This document shows positions 45,207 through 53,947 of a stretch of 64,000 nt of DNA, piece by piece. The notes beneath the pieces are model-generated. The model saw only the letters and a program-made list of their open reading frames with translations. It did not search any database and had not been told where the DNA came from. Both the position numbers and the translations under genes were made by a program. The stretch's first letter is position 1. Every line of letters starts with the position of its first letter. This DNA comes from DATBGO01 sp050011895 (GTDB lineage Bacteria > Actinomycetota > Actinomycetes > Streptosporangiales > Streptosporangiaceae), in the NCBI GenBank assembly GCA_050011895.1, contig JBEKIF010000010.1, positions 101,620-165,619 of the forward strand, given 5' to 3'.

Positions 45207-46259
45207 ATGGCGGCACGCACCATCCGGATCGCCGTGATCGGCGGTGACGGCATCGGCCCCGAGGTGGTCGCAGAGGCGATCAAGGTACTCCGGGCTGCGG
45301 TCACCGAGGTCGCGATCGAGACCACCAGTTACGATCTCGGCTCGGCGCGCTGGCATCGCACCGGGGAGACGCTCCCCGCCTCGGTCCTCACCGAGATCGC
45401 CGGGCAGGACGCGATCTTGCTCGGGGCGGTCGGTGACCCGAGCGTGCCGAGCGGCGTCCTCGAGCGCGGCCTGGTCCTGCGGCTGAGATTCGAGTTCGAC
45501 CAGTACGTCAACCTCCGGCCGGTGCGCCTGTACCCGGGAGTCGCCTCGCCGCTGTCCGGGCTGCGCTCGGACTCGGTCGACATGCTGGTGGTGCGGGAAG
45601 GGACCGAGGGGCCCTACATCGATGCGGGCGGCGTCATGCGGAAGGGCGGCCCCGGCGAGGTGGCCACCCAGGAGAGCATCAACACCGCGTTCGGCGTCGA
45701 GCGGGTAACCAGGTACGCGATGCGGCGCTCCGCTGACCGGCCGCGCAGGAAGCTGACCCTGGTGCACAAGACCAACGTGCTCGCCTACGCGGGCGACCTC
45801 TGGCGCCGGACGGTGGACCAGGTCGCCAAGGAGTTCAGCGACGTCACGGCCGATTACTGCCATATGGATGCCGCGTCGATGTATTTCGTCACGCAGCCGG
45901 AGCGGTTCGATGTCATCCTCACCGATAACCTGTTCGGCGACATCCTCACCGCGCTCGGCGCGGCAGTGGCCGGGGGGATCGGGCTTGCGGCGAGCGCCAA
46001 CATCAATCCGGAGCGGACCGCTCCCAGCATGTTCGAGCCGGTACATGGCAGCGCGCCGGACCTCGCCGGGCAGCAGAAGGCGGATCCGACGGCCGCGATC
46101 CTTTCGGCGGCGATGCTGTGCGAGCACGCCGGCCTGACTGTCGAGGCGGCCCGAATCGAGCAGGCGGTCGCGGATGACCTGGTAGAGCGTCAGGGGGCCT
46201 GGGCGGCGCGATCCACGCTGGAGGTAGGCGATGACATCGCTGAGCGGGTCGCGGGCTAG
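45207..46259 (+). CDS. leuB: 3-isopropylmalate dehydrogenase
   Basis: A 350-residue NAD-dependent enzyme that converts 3-isopropylmalate to 2-oxoisocaproate in leucine synthesis. It shows IAVIGGDGIGPEVV, ILLGAVGDPSVPSGVLERG, the substrate Arg run LRLRFEFDQYVNLRPVRL, VVREGTEGPY, KTNVLAYAGDLWRR, the metal Asp motif TDNLFGDILTALG and the NAD motif EPVHGSAPDLAG. The EGTEGPYIDAGG version is the actinobacterial short form. The gene end is duplicated downstream. Confidence 0.95.
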   Translation: MAARTIRIAVIGGDGIGPEVVAEAIKVLRAAVTEVAIETTSYDLGSARWHRTGETLPASVLTEIAGQDAILLGAVGDPSVPSGVLERGLVLRLRFEFDQYVNLRPVRLYPGVASPLSGLRSDSVDMLVVREGTEGPYIDAGGVMRKGGPGEVATQESINTAFGVERVTRYAMRRSADRPRRKLTLVHKTNVLAYAGDLWRRTVDQVAKEFSDVTADYCHMDAASMYFVTQPERFDVILTDNLFGDILTALGAAVAGGIGLAASANINPERTAPSMFEPVHGSAPDLAGQQKADPTAAILSAAMLCEHAGLTVEAARIEQAVADDLVERQGAWAARSTLEVGDDIAERVAG

Positions 46260-46290
46260 CCGACGAGATCGCGGAGCGGGGCCGGGCCGC
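46230..46290. repeat. Imperfect duplication of the leuB 3' end
   Basis: GATGACATCGCTGAGCGGGT (46230 on, coding DDIAERV) is echoed by GACGAGATCGCGGAGCGGGG starting at 46262, just after the TAG at 46257-46259. About three quarters of positions match over 27 bp. Confidence 0.7.
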
Positions 46291-46303
46291 GCGGGGCTGG
46301 CGG

Positions 46304-47524
46304 TCAGGGCGCGGGGAGCCGGCCGCCGGCCGGGATCAGGGCCGGGCTGGCCGGGAGGGTCTGCGGGTATTTCAGCCCGGTGCCGGTATTCACCGTCACC
46401 ACCTCGTCGGTCCCGGCGAGCCAGCCTTCGGCGCGCAGGCGGCCGATGGCAGCGAAGCAGGCGGCGCCTTCCGGGCAGACCCAGCAGCCCTCGGCCCGGG
46501 CCGCCTGCCGCTGGCTGGCGAGCAGCTCGGCGTCGGTGACCGAGACAGCCGTGCCGCCGGTCGCCGCCAGCGCCTGCAGCACCAGGAACCCGCCGAGCGG
46601 GGCAGGCACGGTCAGGCCGAACGCCACCGTGCGGGCATCGGGCCACGGCTCGATCTCGGCGGCCCGCTGCTGGAAAGCGCGCACCACCGGAGCGCAGCCA
46701 GCTGCCTGCACCGCGACAAGGCGGGGCAGTTCCGGGCCGATCCAGCCGAGCTCGCGCAGCTCGCTGAGGGCCTTGACGATACCGATCAGGGCCACGCCGC
46801 CGCCGACCGGGCAGACGATGACGTCGGGGACGCGCCAGCCAAGCTGCTCGGCGATCTCCAGCCCGATGGTCTTCTTGCCTTCCAGCCGGTAAGGCTCCTT
46901 GAGCGTGGAGACGTCCTGGTAGCCGGGACGCGCCGGGGCGTCGGCGAGCAGCCGGGCCGCATCCCCGATGAGCCCGTCCACCAGGTAGGTCTCGGCGCCG
47001 GCCGCCGTGCACTCCGACCGGGCGATCTCGGGGGCCCCGGCAGGCATCACGACCAGGCAGGGCAGCCCGGCGCGGGCGCAGTACGCGGCCCACGCTGCCC
47101 CCGCGTTGCCGTTCGTCGGCATGGCCACCCCGGCGGCGCCGAGCTCGGCGGCGCGGGACACGCCGACGGCGGCGCCCCGGGCCTTGAACGTCCCGGTGGG
47201 CAGCAGGCCCTCGTCCTTCATCAGCAGGCCGGGCACCCCAAGCTCGCTACCGAGCCGTGCGATGGCCAGCAGCGGCGTCATGCCCTCACCCAGGCGCACC
47301 GCTGTCTCGGCCGAGCCGACCGGCAGCAGCTCGTGGTACCGCCACAGGTCCGGCCGCCGGCCGGCGATCCGGCCCGGGCTGCACAGCGCGGCGGTGACCG
47401 CCAGGTCGTAACGGGCCAGCAACGGCGCCCCGCACGTGCAGATGCCCTGCAGCTGGCCGGCGTCGCAGGTCGCCGGACACCGGGAGCACTCCAGGTGCGT
47501 GAGCGCCGAGTACGTCGCGGCCAA
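46304..47524 (-). CDS. thrC: Threonine synthase
   Basis: A 406-residue PLP enzyme that makes threonine from O-phosphohomoserine. A zinc-ribbon-like N-terminus (LECSRCPATCDAG, CTCGAPL) is followed by GEGMTPLL, the PLP-Lys in LLPTGTFKARGAAVG, PTNGNAGAAWAAYC and the phosphate loop PVGGGVALIG. Related pyridoxal enzymes such as threonine deaminase lack the Cys-rich start, which supports this call. It converges on leuB and lies next to the ferritin-like gene. Confidence 0.9.
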   Translation of the reverse strand: MAATYSALTHLECSRCPATCDAGQLQGICTCGAPLLARYDLAVTAALCSPGRIAGRRPDLWRYHELLPVGSAETAVRLGEGMTPLLAIARLGSELGVPGLLMKDEGLLPTGTFKARGAAVGVSRAAELGAAGVAMPTNGNAGAAWAAYCARAGLPCLVVMPAGAPEIARSECTAAGAETYLVDGLIGDAARLLADAPARPGYQDVSTLKEPYRLEGKKTIGLEIAEQLGWRVPDVIVCPVGGGVALIGIVKALSELRELGWIGPELPRLVAVQAAGCAPVVRAFQQRAAEIEPWPDARTVAFGLTVPAPLGGFLVLQALAATGGTAVSVTDAELLASQRQAARAEGCWVCPEGAACFAAIGRLRAEGWLAGTDEVVTVNTGTGLKYPQTLPASPALIPAGGRLPAP

Positions 47525-47635
47525 GGCGGCCTTCCTTCCTGTGCTGGCCGGTGCCGGCGCCGCCCTGCCGGTGCGGCCCCGGCCCGGGCCCGGGCCCGGC
47601 GGGACCGGGCCGTCGGAGGTGACCTCGTGGCGGGA

Positions 47636-48742
47636 TCAGCCAGCGGCGCCGTCGGCGATGACCTGCGCGACCTCGCTGGCCCTGGCGGCCTCCTCGGCGG
47701 CGAACCGCTCCGCGTCCAGTTTCTCAGCGATCTCCTCGTCGGTCCGCATCAGCGCCTCGAGGTCTGCCCGGGCGCAGTCGAGCACCCCCATGTCGGCGTA
47801 GGCCTGGCTGAGCCGTTCGCTCCACAGGCCGATGTCCCTGACACACGGCACCAGCCTGCTGAACAGCAGGGACCGAAAGGCCCTGTTGTATGCGGAGTGG
47901 CTGGTCATCTCCTTGACCTCGGCCCGGCTGATGCCGAAGTTCTCCCAGATCTCGTCGCCGCGTAGCCGGTCGCGCATCAGGTAACTGCCCTCGATCACGA
48001 ATTCCTCCCGCTCGGCAAGCTCCGCCGCGGTCAGCTGCCGGTAGTAATCGCGCAGCGCCATCCGGCCGAAGGCCACGTGCCTGGCCTCGTCCTGCATGAC
48101 GTAGGCCAGGATCTGCTTCGGCAGCGGCTTGGTCGTGGCGTCCCGCAGCAGGCCGAACGCGGCCAGGGCCAGGCCCTCGATCAGGACCTGCATGCCCAGG
48201 TAGGGCATGTCCCACCTGGAGTCGCGCAGCGTGTCGGCCAGGAGCGCCTGAAGCTGGCTGTTGATCGGGTAGAGCAGCCCGATCTTCTCGTGCAGGAACC
48301 TCGCGTACAGCTCGGCATGCCGGGCCTCGTCCATGGTCTGGGTAGCGGCGTAGAACTTGGCGTCCAGGTCGGGGACGGTCTCCACGATCTTCGCCGCGCA
48401 GATCATCGCGCCCTGCTCGCCGTGCAGGAACTGGGAGAACTGCCAGGACGCGGAGTGCCGCCGCAGCTCCGCGATGTTGGCGGGGCCGAGCCGGTCCCAG
48501 TGCCTGGTCCCGTAAATGGCCATCGACTCATCGGGCAGGCCCAGCACGTTGCCCGGATCGACCTCAAGGTCCCAGTCGATCCGGCGCACCGCGTCCCACT
48601 GCTTGTCCTTGCCCTTGGCATACAGCGCCAGCAGCCGGTCCCGGCCGTCGTCGTACTCCCAGCTGAGCCTGGCATAGCCGGCCATCGGGACGTCCCACCC
48701 CGGCGCCGCTGGCGGCTCGGTGTACAGGTCGTTGGTGGACAA
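47636..48742 (-). CDS. Ferritin-like diiron protein
   Basis: A 368-residue four-helix-bundle protein. The six-ligand set is seen: Glu in FLHGEQGAM, E-x-x-H in MDEARHAELYARF, Glu in LIEGLALAAF and E-x-x-H in MQDEARHVAFG. This matches ribonucleotide-reductase-R2-like or AurF-like diiron oxygenases. No reductase or ferredoxin partner is adjacent, so the reaction is unknown. The start is the TTG at 48742, which sits 7 nt after AAAGGAGG; the open frame continues to 48835 without a ribosome-binding site and would overlap the divergent DUF2630 gene's promoter. Confidence 0.78.
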   Translation of the reverse strand: MSTNDLYTEPPAAPGWDVPMAGYARLSWEYDDGRDRLLALYAKGKDKQWDAVRRIDWDLEVDPGNVLGLPDESMAIYGTRHWDRLGPANIAELRRHSASWQFSQFLHGEQGAMICAAKIVETVPDLDAKFYAATQTMDEARHAELYARFLHEKIGLLYPINSQLQALLADTLRDSRWDMPYLGMQVLIEGLALAAFGLLRDATTKPLPKQILAYVMQDEARHVAFGRMALRDYYRQLTAAELAEREEFVIEGSYLMRDRLRGDEIWENFGISRAEVKEMTSHSAYNRAFRSLLFSRLVPCVRDIGLWSERLSQAYADMGVLDCARADLEALMRTDEEIAEKLDAERFAAEEAARASEVAQVIADGAAG

Positions 48743-48811
48743 GTCCGCCTCCTTTACGCACCACGGTACGTCGCAGGCGGGGCCGCGTTGGCGCTGAGCT
48801 GCCCGGCCTCG

Positions 48812-48817
48812 TACGGT
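48812..48817 (+). promoter_or_regulatory. -10 box TACGGT of the DUF2630 gene (leaderless)
   Basis: TACGGT, 7 nt, then ATG 48825. There is no ribosome-binding site. Confidence 0.5.
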
Positions 48818-48824
48818 GTTCGGC

Positions 48825-49070
48825 ATGGATGACAAGGAAATCCTCGGTCAGATCAATGAGCTCATCAAGACCGAGCACGAGCTGCGCGAGAAGCTCACCG
48901 CAGGACAGCTGTCAGAGGGCGAGGAACAGGCCAGGCTGCAAACGGCCGAGGAGGCACTTGACCAATGCTGGGACCTGTTGCGGCAGCGCCGCGCCCGGCG
49001 CGAGTTCGGCGAGGACCCTGAGCAGGCCGCGGCGCGCCCGGCGCAGGAGGTGGAAGGCTACCTGCAGTAG
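48825..49070 (+). CDS. DUF2630 family protein
   Basis: An 81-residue acidic, helical protein: MDDKEILGQINELIKTEHEL, then EEQARLQTAEEALDQCWDLL and RQRRARREFGEDP. The heptad pattern suggests a helical hairpin or coiled coil. DUF2630 is widespread in actinobacteria with no known function. A GTG at 48816 overlaps the -10 box and is not likely. Confidence 0.85.
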   Translation: MDDKEILGQINELIKTEHELREKLTAGQLSEGEEQARLQTAEEALDQCWDLLRQRRARREFGEDPEQAAARPAQEVEGYLQ

Positions 49071-49114
49071 CCGCTCAGTAGGCTCGGCTGGAGTCTAGGC
49101 AGCGGAGGGCAGAC

Positions 49115-49933
49115 GTGCGTATCGCGAGGTTTACCGTTGGCAGCGAGGTCGCCTACGGAGTCGTGCAGCAGGCTCAACCGGACGGCGCCGCCGCCAGCCA
49201 CGCGAGCGATGAGCTGGTCATCGCGGAGTTGTCCGGACACCCGTTTGGAGTGGGAAAGACCAGCGTCCAATTCACTGGCGCGCGCTACCCGCTGGCCGAC
49301 GTGCGGCTGCTGGCTCCCGTGCTGCCCAGCAAGGTCGTCGCGATCGGGAAGAACTACGCCGGTCATGTGCGGGAGATGGGCGGCGAGCCGCCGGACGAGC
49401 CGGTGATCTTTCTGAAGCCGTCCACGGCGGTCGCGGGTCCCGCTGACGCAATCGTCCGTCCGGTGCACCTGTCCAAGCAGATTGACTACGAGGGCGAGCT
49501 CGCGGTGGTGATCGGCAGGCTCTGCCGTGAGGTGCCTGCCGCCAGGGTGCCCGAGGTGATCTTCGGCTACACCTGCGCCAACGACGTCACCGCTCGTGAC
49601 CTGCAGGCCAGGGACGGCCAGTGGGCCAGGGCCAAGGGGTTCGACACGTTCTGCCCGCTCGGGCCGTGGATCGAGACCGAGCTCGACCCCTCCGACCTCG
49701 AGCTCAGCACGCTGGTGAACGGCGAGATCAGGCAGCACGCGCGCACCTCGCTGCTGCTGCACGACGTGACCGCGATCGTCAGCTACGTGAGCGCGGTGAT
49801 GACGCTGCTGCCGGGCGACGTGCTGCTCACCGGGACCCCGGCCGGGATCGGCCCGCTCGAAGATGGCGATCAGGTATCGGTGCGGATCGAGGGAATCGGA
49901 ACGCTGACCAACAGGGTGATCAATCATGACTGA
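49115..49933 (+). CDS. Fumarylacetoacetate hydrolase family protein
   Basis: A 272-residue FAH-fold hydrolase or decarboxylase. It shows KVVAIGKNYAGHVREMGGEP, the metal-binding Glu pair and Asp (QIDYEGELAVVIGR, GYTCANDVTARDLQ) and MTLLPGDVLLTGTPAGIGPL. Such enzymes act on C-C bonds of 2-oxo acids in aromatic catabolism or decarboxylate oxaloacetate. GGAGGGC precedes the GTG 49115. Its stop overlaps the gltX start by 8 bp, a pairing seen in many actinomycetes. Confidence 0.9.
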   Translation: MRIARFTVGSEVAYGVVQQAQPDGAAASHASDELVIAELSGHPFGVGKTSVQFTGARYPLADVRLLAPVLPSKVVAIGKNYAGHVREMGGEPPDEPVIFLKPSTAVAGPADAIVRPVHLSKQIDYEGELAVVIGRLCREVPAARVPEVIFGYTCANDVTARDLQARDGQWARAKGFDTFCPLGPWIETELDPSDLELSTLVNGEIRQHARTSLLLHDVTAIVSYVSAVMTLLPGDVLLTGTPAGIGPLEDGDQVSVRIEGIGTLTNRVINHD

Positions 49934-51410
49934 GGACTCGCTCGTCCGGGTGCGCTTTGCCCCGTCCCCCAGCGGGGATCTGCACGTCGGGAACATCAGG
50001 ACGGCTCTGTACGACTGGGCATTCGCGCGGCACACCGGCGGGACCTTCGTGCTCAGGATCGAGGACACCGACGCATCCCGGGTGACGCCCGAGTACATCG
50101 ACTCGGCGCTGGGCACGCTGCGCTGGCTCGGCCTGGACTGGGATGAGGGGCCGGAGGCCGGCGGCCGGTACGGCCCGTACCTGCAGAGCCAGCGGCTGGA
50201 GATTTACGCGGACTGGGTGGACACCCTGCTGAACTCCGGGGCCGCCTACCACTGCTACTGCACGCAGGAGGAGCTCGCGGAACGGCGGGCGGCCGCCAGG
50301 GCCGGGGCCGGCGGCCCGAGCGGCTACGACGGGCACTGCAGGGAGCTGACGGCCGCCCAGGCCGCCGCCTACCAGGCGGAGGGCAGGCGGCCGGTGGTGC
50401 GGCTGCGGATGCCGGACGGCTCAACGACCTTCACCGACCTGGTCAGGGGCGAGGTCACCTTTGATCACCAGCAGGTGCCTGATTTCGTGCTGGCCCGCGC
50501 CGACGGCAGCCCGCTGTACACGCTGGCCGTCGCCGTCGACGACGTGCTGATGAAGATCACCCATGTGGTCCGGGGCGAGGATCTGCTGTCGTCAACGCCG
50601 CGCCAGCTCGCCGTCTATGCGGCGATGGGCGTGCCCGCGGCGGAGGTCCCTGTCTTCGCGCACCTCCCTTACGTGCTCGGCAAGAACGGCCAGCGGCTGT
50701 CCAAGCGAAACGGCGTCGTCTCGGTCAACTGGTACCGCGACGAGGGTTACCTGCCCGAGGCGATCTGCAACTACCTGGCGCTGCTCGGCTGGTCGCCTGG
50801 GGGGGACCGGGAGTCCTTCACGCTGGCCGAGATGGCCGCCGAGTTCGACCTGGCACGGGTCAACAAGAACGCGGCCCAGTTCGACGTCGGCAAGCTGAGG
50901 GCGATCAACGGGGACAAGATCCGGGCGCTCGAGCCGGCCGATTTCGCGGCCAGGCTGACCCCGTTCCTGCATAGGCTGAGGCTGGTCGGTGACCCGCCGT
51001 CGGAGCAGGAGGCCGCCCTGATCGCGGCAGCGGCGCCGCTGGTCCAGGAACGCAGCGGTGACCTGGTCGAGGCGGCCGGCATGCTGGCCTTCCTGTTCGC
51101 GGGCGAGGATTCCTTTGCGGTCGACACGGCCGATGCCGAGCGCGGGCTCGGCGCCGGCGCGGCGCCGGTGCTCCAGGCGGCGCACGCCGCGCTCGACGGC
51201 GTCGGCTCCTGGACCGCCGGGGCCATCGAGGATGCCCTGCGCACGGCGCTCGTCGAGAAGATGGGCCTGAAGCCGCGGGCCGCATTCGGCCCGGTGCGGG
51301 TCGCGGTGACCGGGCGGCGGATCTCGCCGCCGTTGTTCGAGTCGATCGAGTTGCTTGGCCGGGAACGGGCTCTTCGCCGCCTGGCCGCGGCGCTAGCCTG
51401 GGCGCCGTGA
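49926..51410 (+). CDS. gltX: Glutamyl-tRNA synthetase
   Basis: A 494-residue class I synthetase. The HIGH motif is HVGN in PSPSGDLHVGNIRTALYDW, and KMSKS is RLSKRNG. RIEDTDASR is the conserved Glu/ATP loop. The C-terminal anticodon-binding domain is present. Since gatCAB is encoded in the same window, this enzyme is probably non-discriminating and charges both tRNA-Glu and tRNA-Gln with glutamate. Both tRNA genes lie about 2 kb downstream. Confidence 0.96.
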   Translation: MTEDSLVRVRFAPSPSGDLHVGNIRTALYDWAFARHTGGTFVLRIEDTDASRVTPEYIDSALGTLRWLGLDWDEGPEAGGRYGPYLQSQRLEIYADWVDTLLNSGAAYHCYCTQEELAERRAAARAGAGGPSGYDGHCRELTAAQAAAYQAEGRRPVVRLRMPDGSTTFTDLVRGEVTFDHQQVPDFVLARADGSPLYTLAVAVDDVLMKITHVVRGEDLLSSTPRQLAVYAAMGVPAAEVPVFAHLPYVLGKNGQRLSKRNGVVSVNWYRDEGYLPEAICNYLALLGWSPGGDRESFTLAEMAAEFDLARVNKNAAQFDVGKLRAINGDKIRALEPADFAARLTPFLHRLRLVGDPPSEQEAALIAAAAPLVQERSGDLVEAAGMLAFLFAGEDSFAVDTADAERGLGAGAAPVLQAAHAALDGVGSWTAGAIEDALRTALVEKMGLKPRAAFGPVRVAVTGRRISPPLFESIELLGRERALRRLAAALAWAP

Positions 51411-51425
51411 GCGCGCGCTGGCCGC

Positions 51426-53126
51426 CTAGCGGTCCTGGTCGGATGGGTCGTGCTTGCGCGGCCGGTTCTGCAGCCAGCCGGAGACCGCCGCGGCGCCTGC
51501 CATCCCGATCGCGCCGGCCACCTTGGCCGCCTTGACCGGTCGCTGCAGGTCCAGATGGGCCAGCGGGGACGAGCTTTCGACCACCCGGGTCCCCGGCGGC
51601 ACCTGCACGGTGAAATCGGCCGCGTCCGCGGCGCCGCACGGCTGGACGTCGTGCAGCTCGAAGCAGACCGCCGGCCTGCCCTTGAGATAGCCGACGTAGC
51701 GCAGCAGGATGCCGAGTTCCGCATCGATGATCACCGCGATCCGGCCGAACGGGGCGGCCGTGCCGTGCGGATACCACAGGGGCGGATACCAGCTGTACGG
51801 GTACAACACGGACCTGTCCGGGCCTGGCCTGGTATGGGCCCAGGCGAGCAGGCCCCGGCGGCCGCCCACCGTCGTCTCGCCCGCCGGTGACAGCTGCCAG
51901 CCCGATCGCAGCAGCCAGCCGGGATCGGCCAGCCGGGCCCAATCGTCCTCGAGCGGTTCGGCCGGGCCGGTCACCATCCGGTTGCTATAACGGGTCTGCA
52001 GGCGGCTGCCGTCGCACGCGATGGTCAGCCTGGACTGCCAGTTACCTGACAGGTAGTCGATCCGGTACCGGCCGGGCATCGCCAGGCGCAGCCGGGCCGT
52101 CCGGTAGGCGATGCCGGCGACCCGCTCGCCGAGCGCCGTCCAGACCGAGTCAGGACCCAGAACGCCGGTGAACGGCTGGCGCATCGAGGTGCGCATCTGC
52201 TGCGCCCATTCGAGCATCAGCTCGCCGTCCGTCCACTGCCGCACCTCGGCGCTGAGATTCTGGCTGGGCAGCCCGGTGCGGTGCAGCAGGTTGATCTCAT
52301 CGCTGGTCAGCGGCTCGGATCCGGCGGCTTCGGCCTCGGGCGCCGGCACTGGCATCGGCGGCCCGGGTGCCGCGGCGGCCGGCCGGGGCCCGTGCCGGAC
52401 GGCGAAGCCGAGCGCCGCCGCTGTCAGGTCGGCCGCGGTGCCCACCACCTGTCCGAGCGGGCCCTTCGGCTGGCCGAACTCCGCCATGGCCGAGGCCGGG
52501 TCGGTCGGGGTGGTCCCCGGTGGCGGCGAGAACTGCGTGAGGTCAAAGACGCGATCAGGGTGCAGCGTCACCGACTCGAGCGCCACGGCCTCGATCAGCC
52601 TCCCGTCGCGCCTGGCCTCCAGGCGGAGCAGAATCCCCAGCTCGGCGTCGACAAGGACATCGATGCGGTCCGGCTGGTTTCCGTGCTGCCCGACCGGCCG
52701 CGGCGCTGCGGTGACGGCGTAGGCGGTCCTGCCATCGACCTCGATGGTGCCGGTCTCCGCGGGGACGTACATGGCGAGCAGCCACGACGGGTCGAGCAGT
52801 TCGGCCAGCGCCGGGTCGCCCAGGCCGGCTTCCCGCCGTTCCGCCCAGTCGCCGAGGAGCCGCCAGCAGGACTCGCCATCGCAGACCGTGAGGTCCCGCT
52901 GGTCAGCCCGTTCCTGGTTCTCCACCCGGAACCGGCCGCCCGGGGCCACCAGCACGGTGCTGGTGCTCTCCTGCCATCGCGGGGGTTCCCCGGCGGCCGC
53001 CGGGTCGGTGCCAGTGCCTGCGGCGACCGCGACCGGATCGACCCGCCTGGTCAGGTCGCAGGACAGGCTCAGCTGCGTCCAGTCCGCCCGGTACAGCAGG
53101 ACGACCAGATCGCGCAGACGCGTCAT
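51426..53126 (-). CDS. Large protein with two LolA/LppX-like half-domains, unknown
   Basis: A 566-residue protein with an internal duplication. The halves (about 45-215 and 290-530) share paired motifs in order: CDGESCW/CDGSRLQ, LLDPSWLL/LADPGWLL, VDGRTAYAV/VGGRRGLLA, VDAELGILLRLE/IDAELGILLRYV and SPPPGT/VPPGT. The layout of strands suggests LolA-like open barrels that bind lipid. There is no clear signal peptide, so it may act in the cytoplasm or at the membrane. A Pro/Ala linker (about 240-275) joins the halves. It is convergent with gltX. I do not recognise a named family. Confidence 0.7.
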   Translation of the reverse strand: MTRLRDLVVLLYRADWTQLSLSCDLTRRVDPVAVAAGTGTDPAAAGEPPRWQESTSTVLVAPGGRFRVENQERADQRDLTVCDGESCWRLLGDWAERREAGLGDPALAELLDPSWLLAMYVPAETGTIEVDGRTAYAVTAAPRPVGQHGNQPDRIDVLVDAELGILLRLEARRDGRLIEAVALESVTLHPDRVFDLTQFSPPPGTTPTDPASAMAEFGQPKGPLGQVVGTAADLTAAALGFAVRHGPRPAAAAPGPPMPVPAPEAEAAGSEPLTSDEINLLHRTGLPSQNLSAEVRQWTDGELMLEWAQQMRTSMRQPFTGVLGPDSVWTALGERVAGIAYRTARLRLAMPGRYRIDYLSGNWQSRLTIACDGSRLQTRYSNRMVTGPAEPLEDDWARLADPGWLLRSGWQLSPAGETTVGGRRGLLAWAHTRPGPDRSVLYPYSWYPPLWYPHGTAAPFGRIAVIIDAELGILLRYVGYLKGRPAVCFELHDVQPCGAADAADFTVQVPPGTRVVESSSPLAHLDLQRPVKAAKVAGAIGMAGAAAVSGWLQNRPRKHDPSDQDR

Positions 53127-53304
53127 GACCGGCGCTCCTCACACCAGCGGTGCCGTCGATGCTGGCTATGCCAGGTTAGGCTGCCGCGCGGGGCGCACGG
53201 CCGCCGGCGCCCGCCGCCGCGGCGTAGCCGCCCGGCGCCGCCGGGTAACCGCCCGACGCCGAATCCCGCCAGGGCCGCAGGCAGATGGCCCGCGCCCGGA
53301 TCCC

Positions 53305-53334
53305 GTTAGCCGCCGCGTCCGGGTTCGGCTAAAC
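53305..53334 (+). promoter_or_regulatory. Promoter of tRNA-Gln
   Basis: TTAGCC (53305-53310), 18 nt, TAAACT (53329-53334), then about 40 nt to the tRNA. Confidence 0.45.
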
Positions 53335-53373
53335 TGCACTGGCGCGGTCGCCCGCTGGGCGGCCCAGCTCCCA

Positions 53374-53448
53374 TGGGGTATGGGGTAATTGGCAGCCCGA
53401 CGGGTTCTGGCCCCGTTAGTCTAGGTTCGAGTCCTGGTACCCCAGCCA
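53374..53448 (+). tRNA. tRNA-Gln (anticodon CTG), CCA encoded
   Basis: Acceptor TGGGGTA (53374-53380) pairs with TACCCCA (53438-53444). The anticodon arm is ACGGG-TTCTGGC-CCCGT with CTG. The T-loop GGTTCGAGTCC is present. Discriminator G and CCA are in the DNA. In this organism it is probably charged with Glu by GltX and amidated by GatCAB. Confidence 0.95.
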
Positions 53449-53812
53449 TGTCGCTGACCAGCGCGGATGCTTACCGAAACAGCCGCGCTCAGCTGTTGAG
53501 AACCGCTCTATCGAGGACCTTTACGGGCTCAGCTGTGCCGCCGGCCGCCTCGGTGGGCTCTGCGATCGCGAACAGTTCGGTGCCCCGCTGATCTTCGGCG
53601 ATCATGAACGGGGCCGCCGCTGCCACGAAACTTGTCCTCCGCAGGCCCTCTCATCCGGTGGATTGCCCGTTTGGCGGGGCACGGCGGTTGCGCTAACCTT
53701 GGTTCCCGGCAGGGGTCGTGGGATCTGCCCGAATCCTCGTACTCCAGCCGATCTAGCTGCCGTCGGCCTTACGGCTGGCGGTGGCCGCGGTGCCGTGTGG
53801 CCCGTGGCAGGA
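53449..53812. other. 364-bp spacer between the two tRNAs
   Basis: No gene is seen. TTGGCG (53671-53676), 17 nt, TAACCT (53694-53699) is a good promoter candidate for tRNA-Glu, though its leader would be over 100 nt. Confidence 0.5.
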
Positions 53813-53885
53813 GGCCCCGTCGTCTAGTGGCCCAGGACGCCGCCCTCTCAAGGCGGTAGCGCCGGTTCAAATCCGGTCGGGGCTA
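53813..53885 (+). tRNA. tRNA-Glu (anticodon CTC), integration site
   Basis: Acceptor GGCCCCG pairs with CGGGGCT. The anticodon arm is CCGCC-CTCTCAA-GGCGG. The T-arm is CCGGTTCAAATCCGG, and CCA is not encoded. The 3' half from the anticodon loop on is repeated at 63592, marking a genomic island inserted at this gene. Confidence 0.95.
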
Positions 53886-53921
53886 CTCATGGAGTAGCAG
53901 GTCAGGGACCTGATCGCCGGT
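53844..53921 (+). repeat. attL: tRNA-Glu 3' half plus terminator
   Basis: A 78-bp direct repeat of 63592-63669 with one mismatch (53889 A versus 63637 G). It covers the last 42 bases of tRNA-Glu and the left arm of its terminator. Weaker identity continues for about 20 bp beyond. Confidence 0.93.
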
Positions 53922-53947
53922 CACGGCGGTCAGGTTCCTGACCTTTT
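53900..53947 (+). terminator. Rho-independent terminator of tRNA-Glu
   Basis: A 20-bp stem (53900-53919 with 53924-53943, only G-U exceptions), loop GTCA and TTTT. It is duplicated, with slightly fewer pairs and no clean T-tract, at 63648-63690. Confidence 0.9.

Noticed and set aside
45090..47093. Antisense frame spanning leuB and part of thrC
   Set aside because: Runs through two genes of opposite direction with no family motif.
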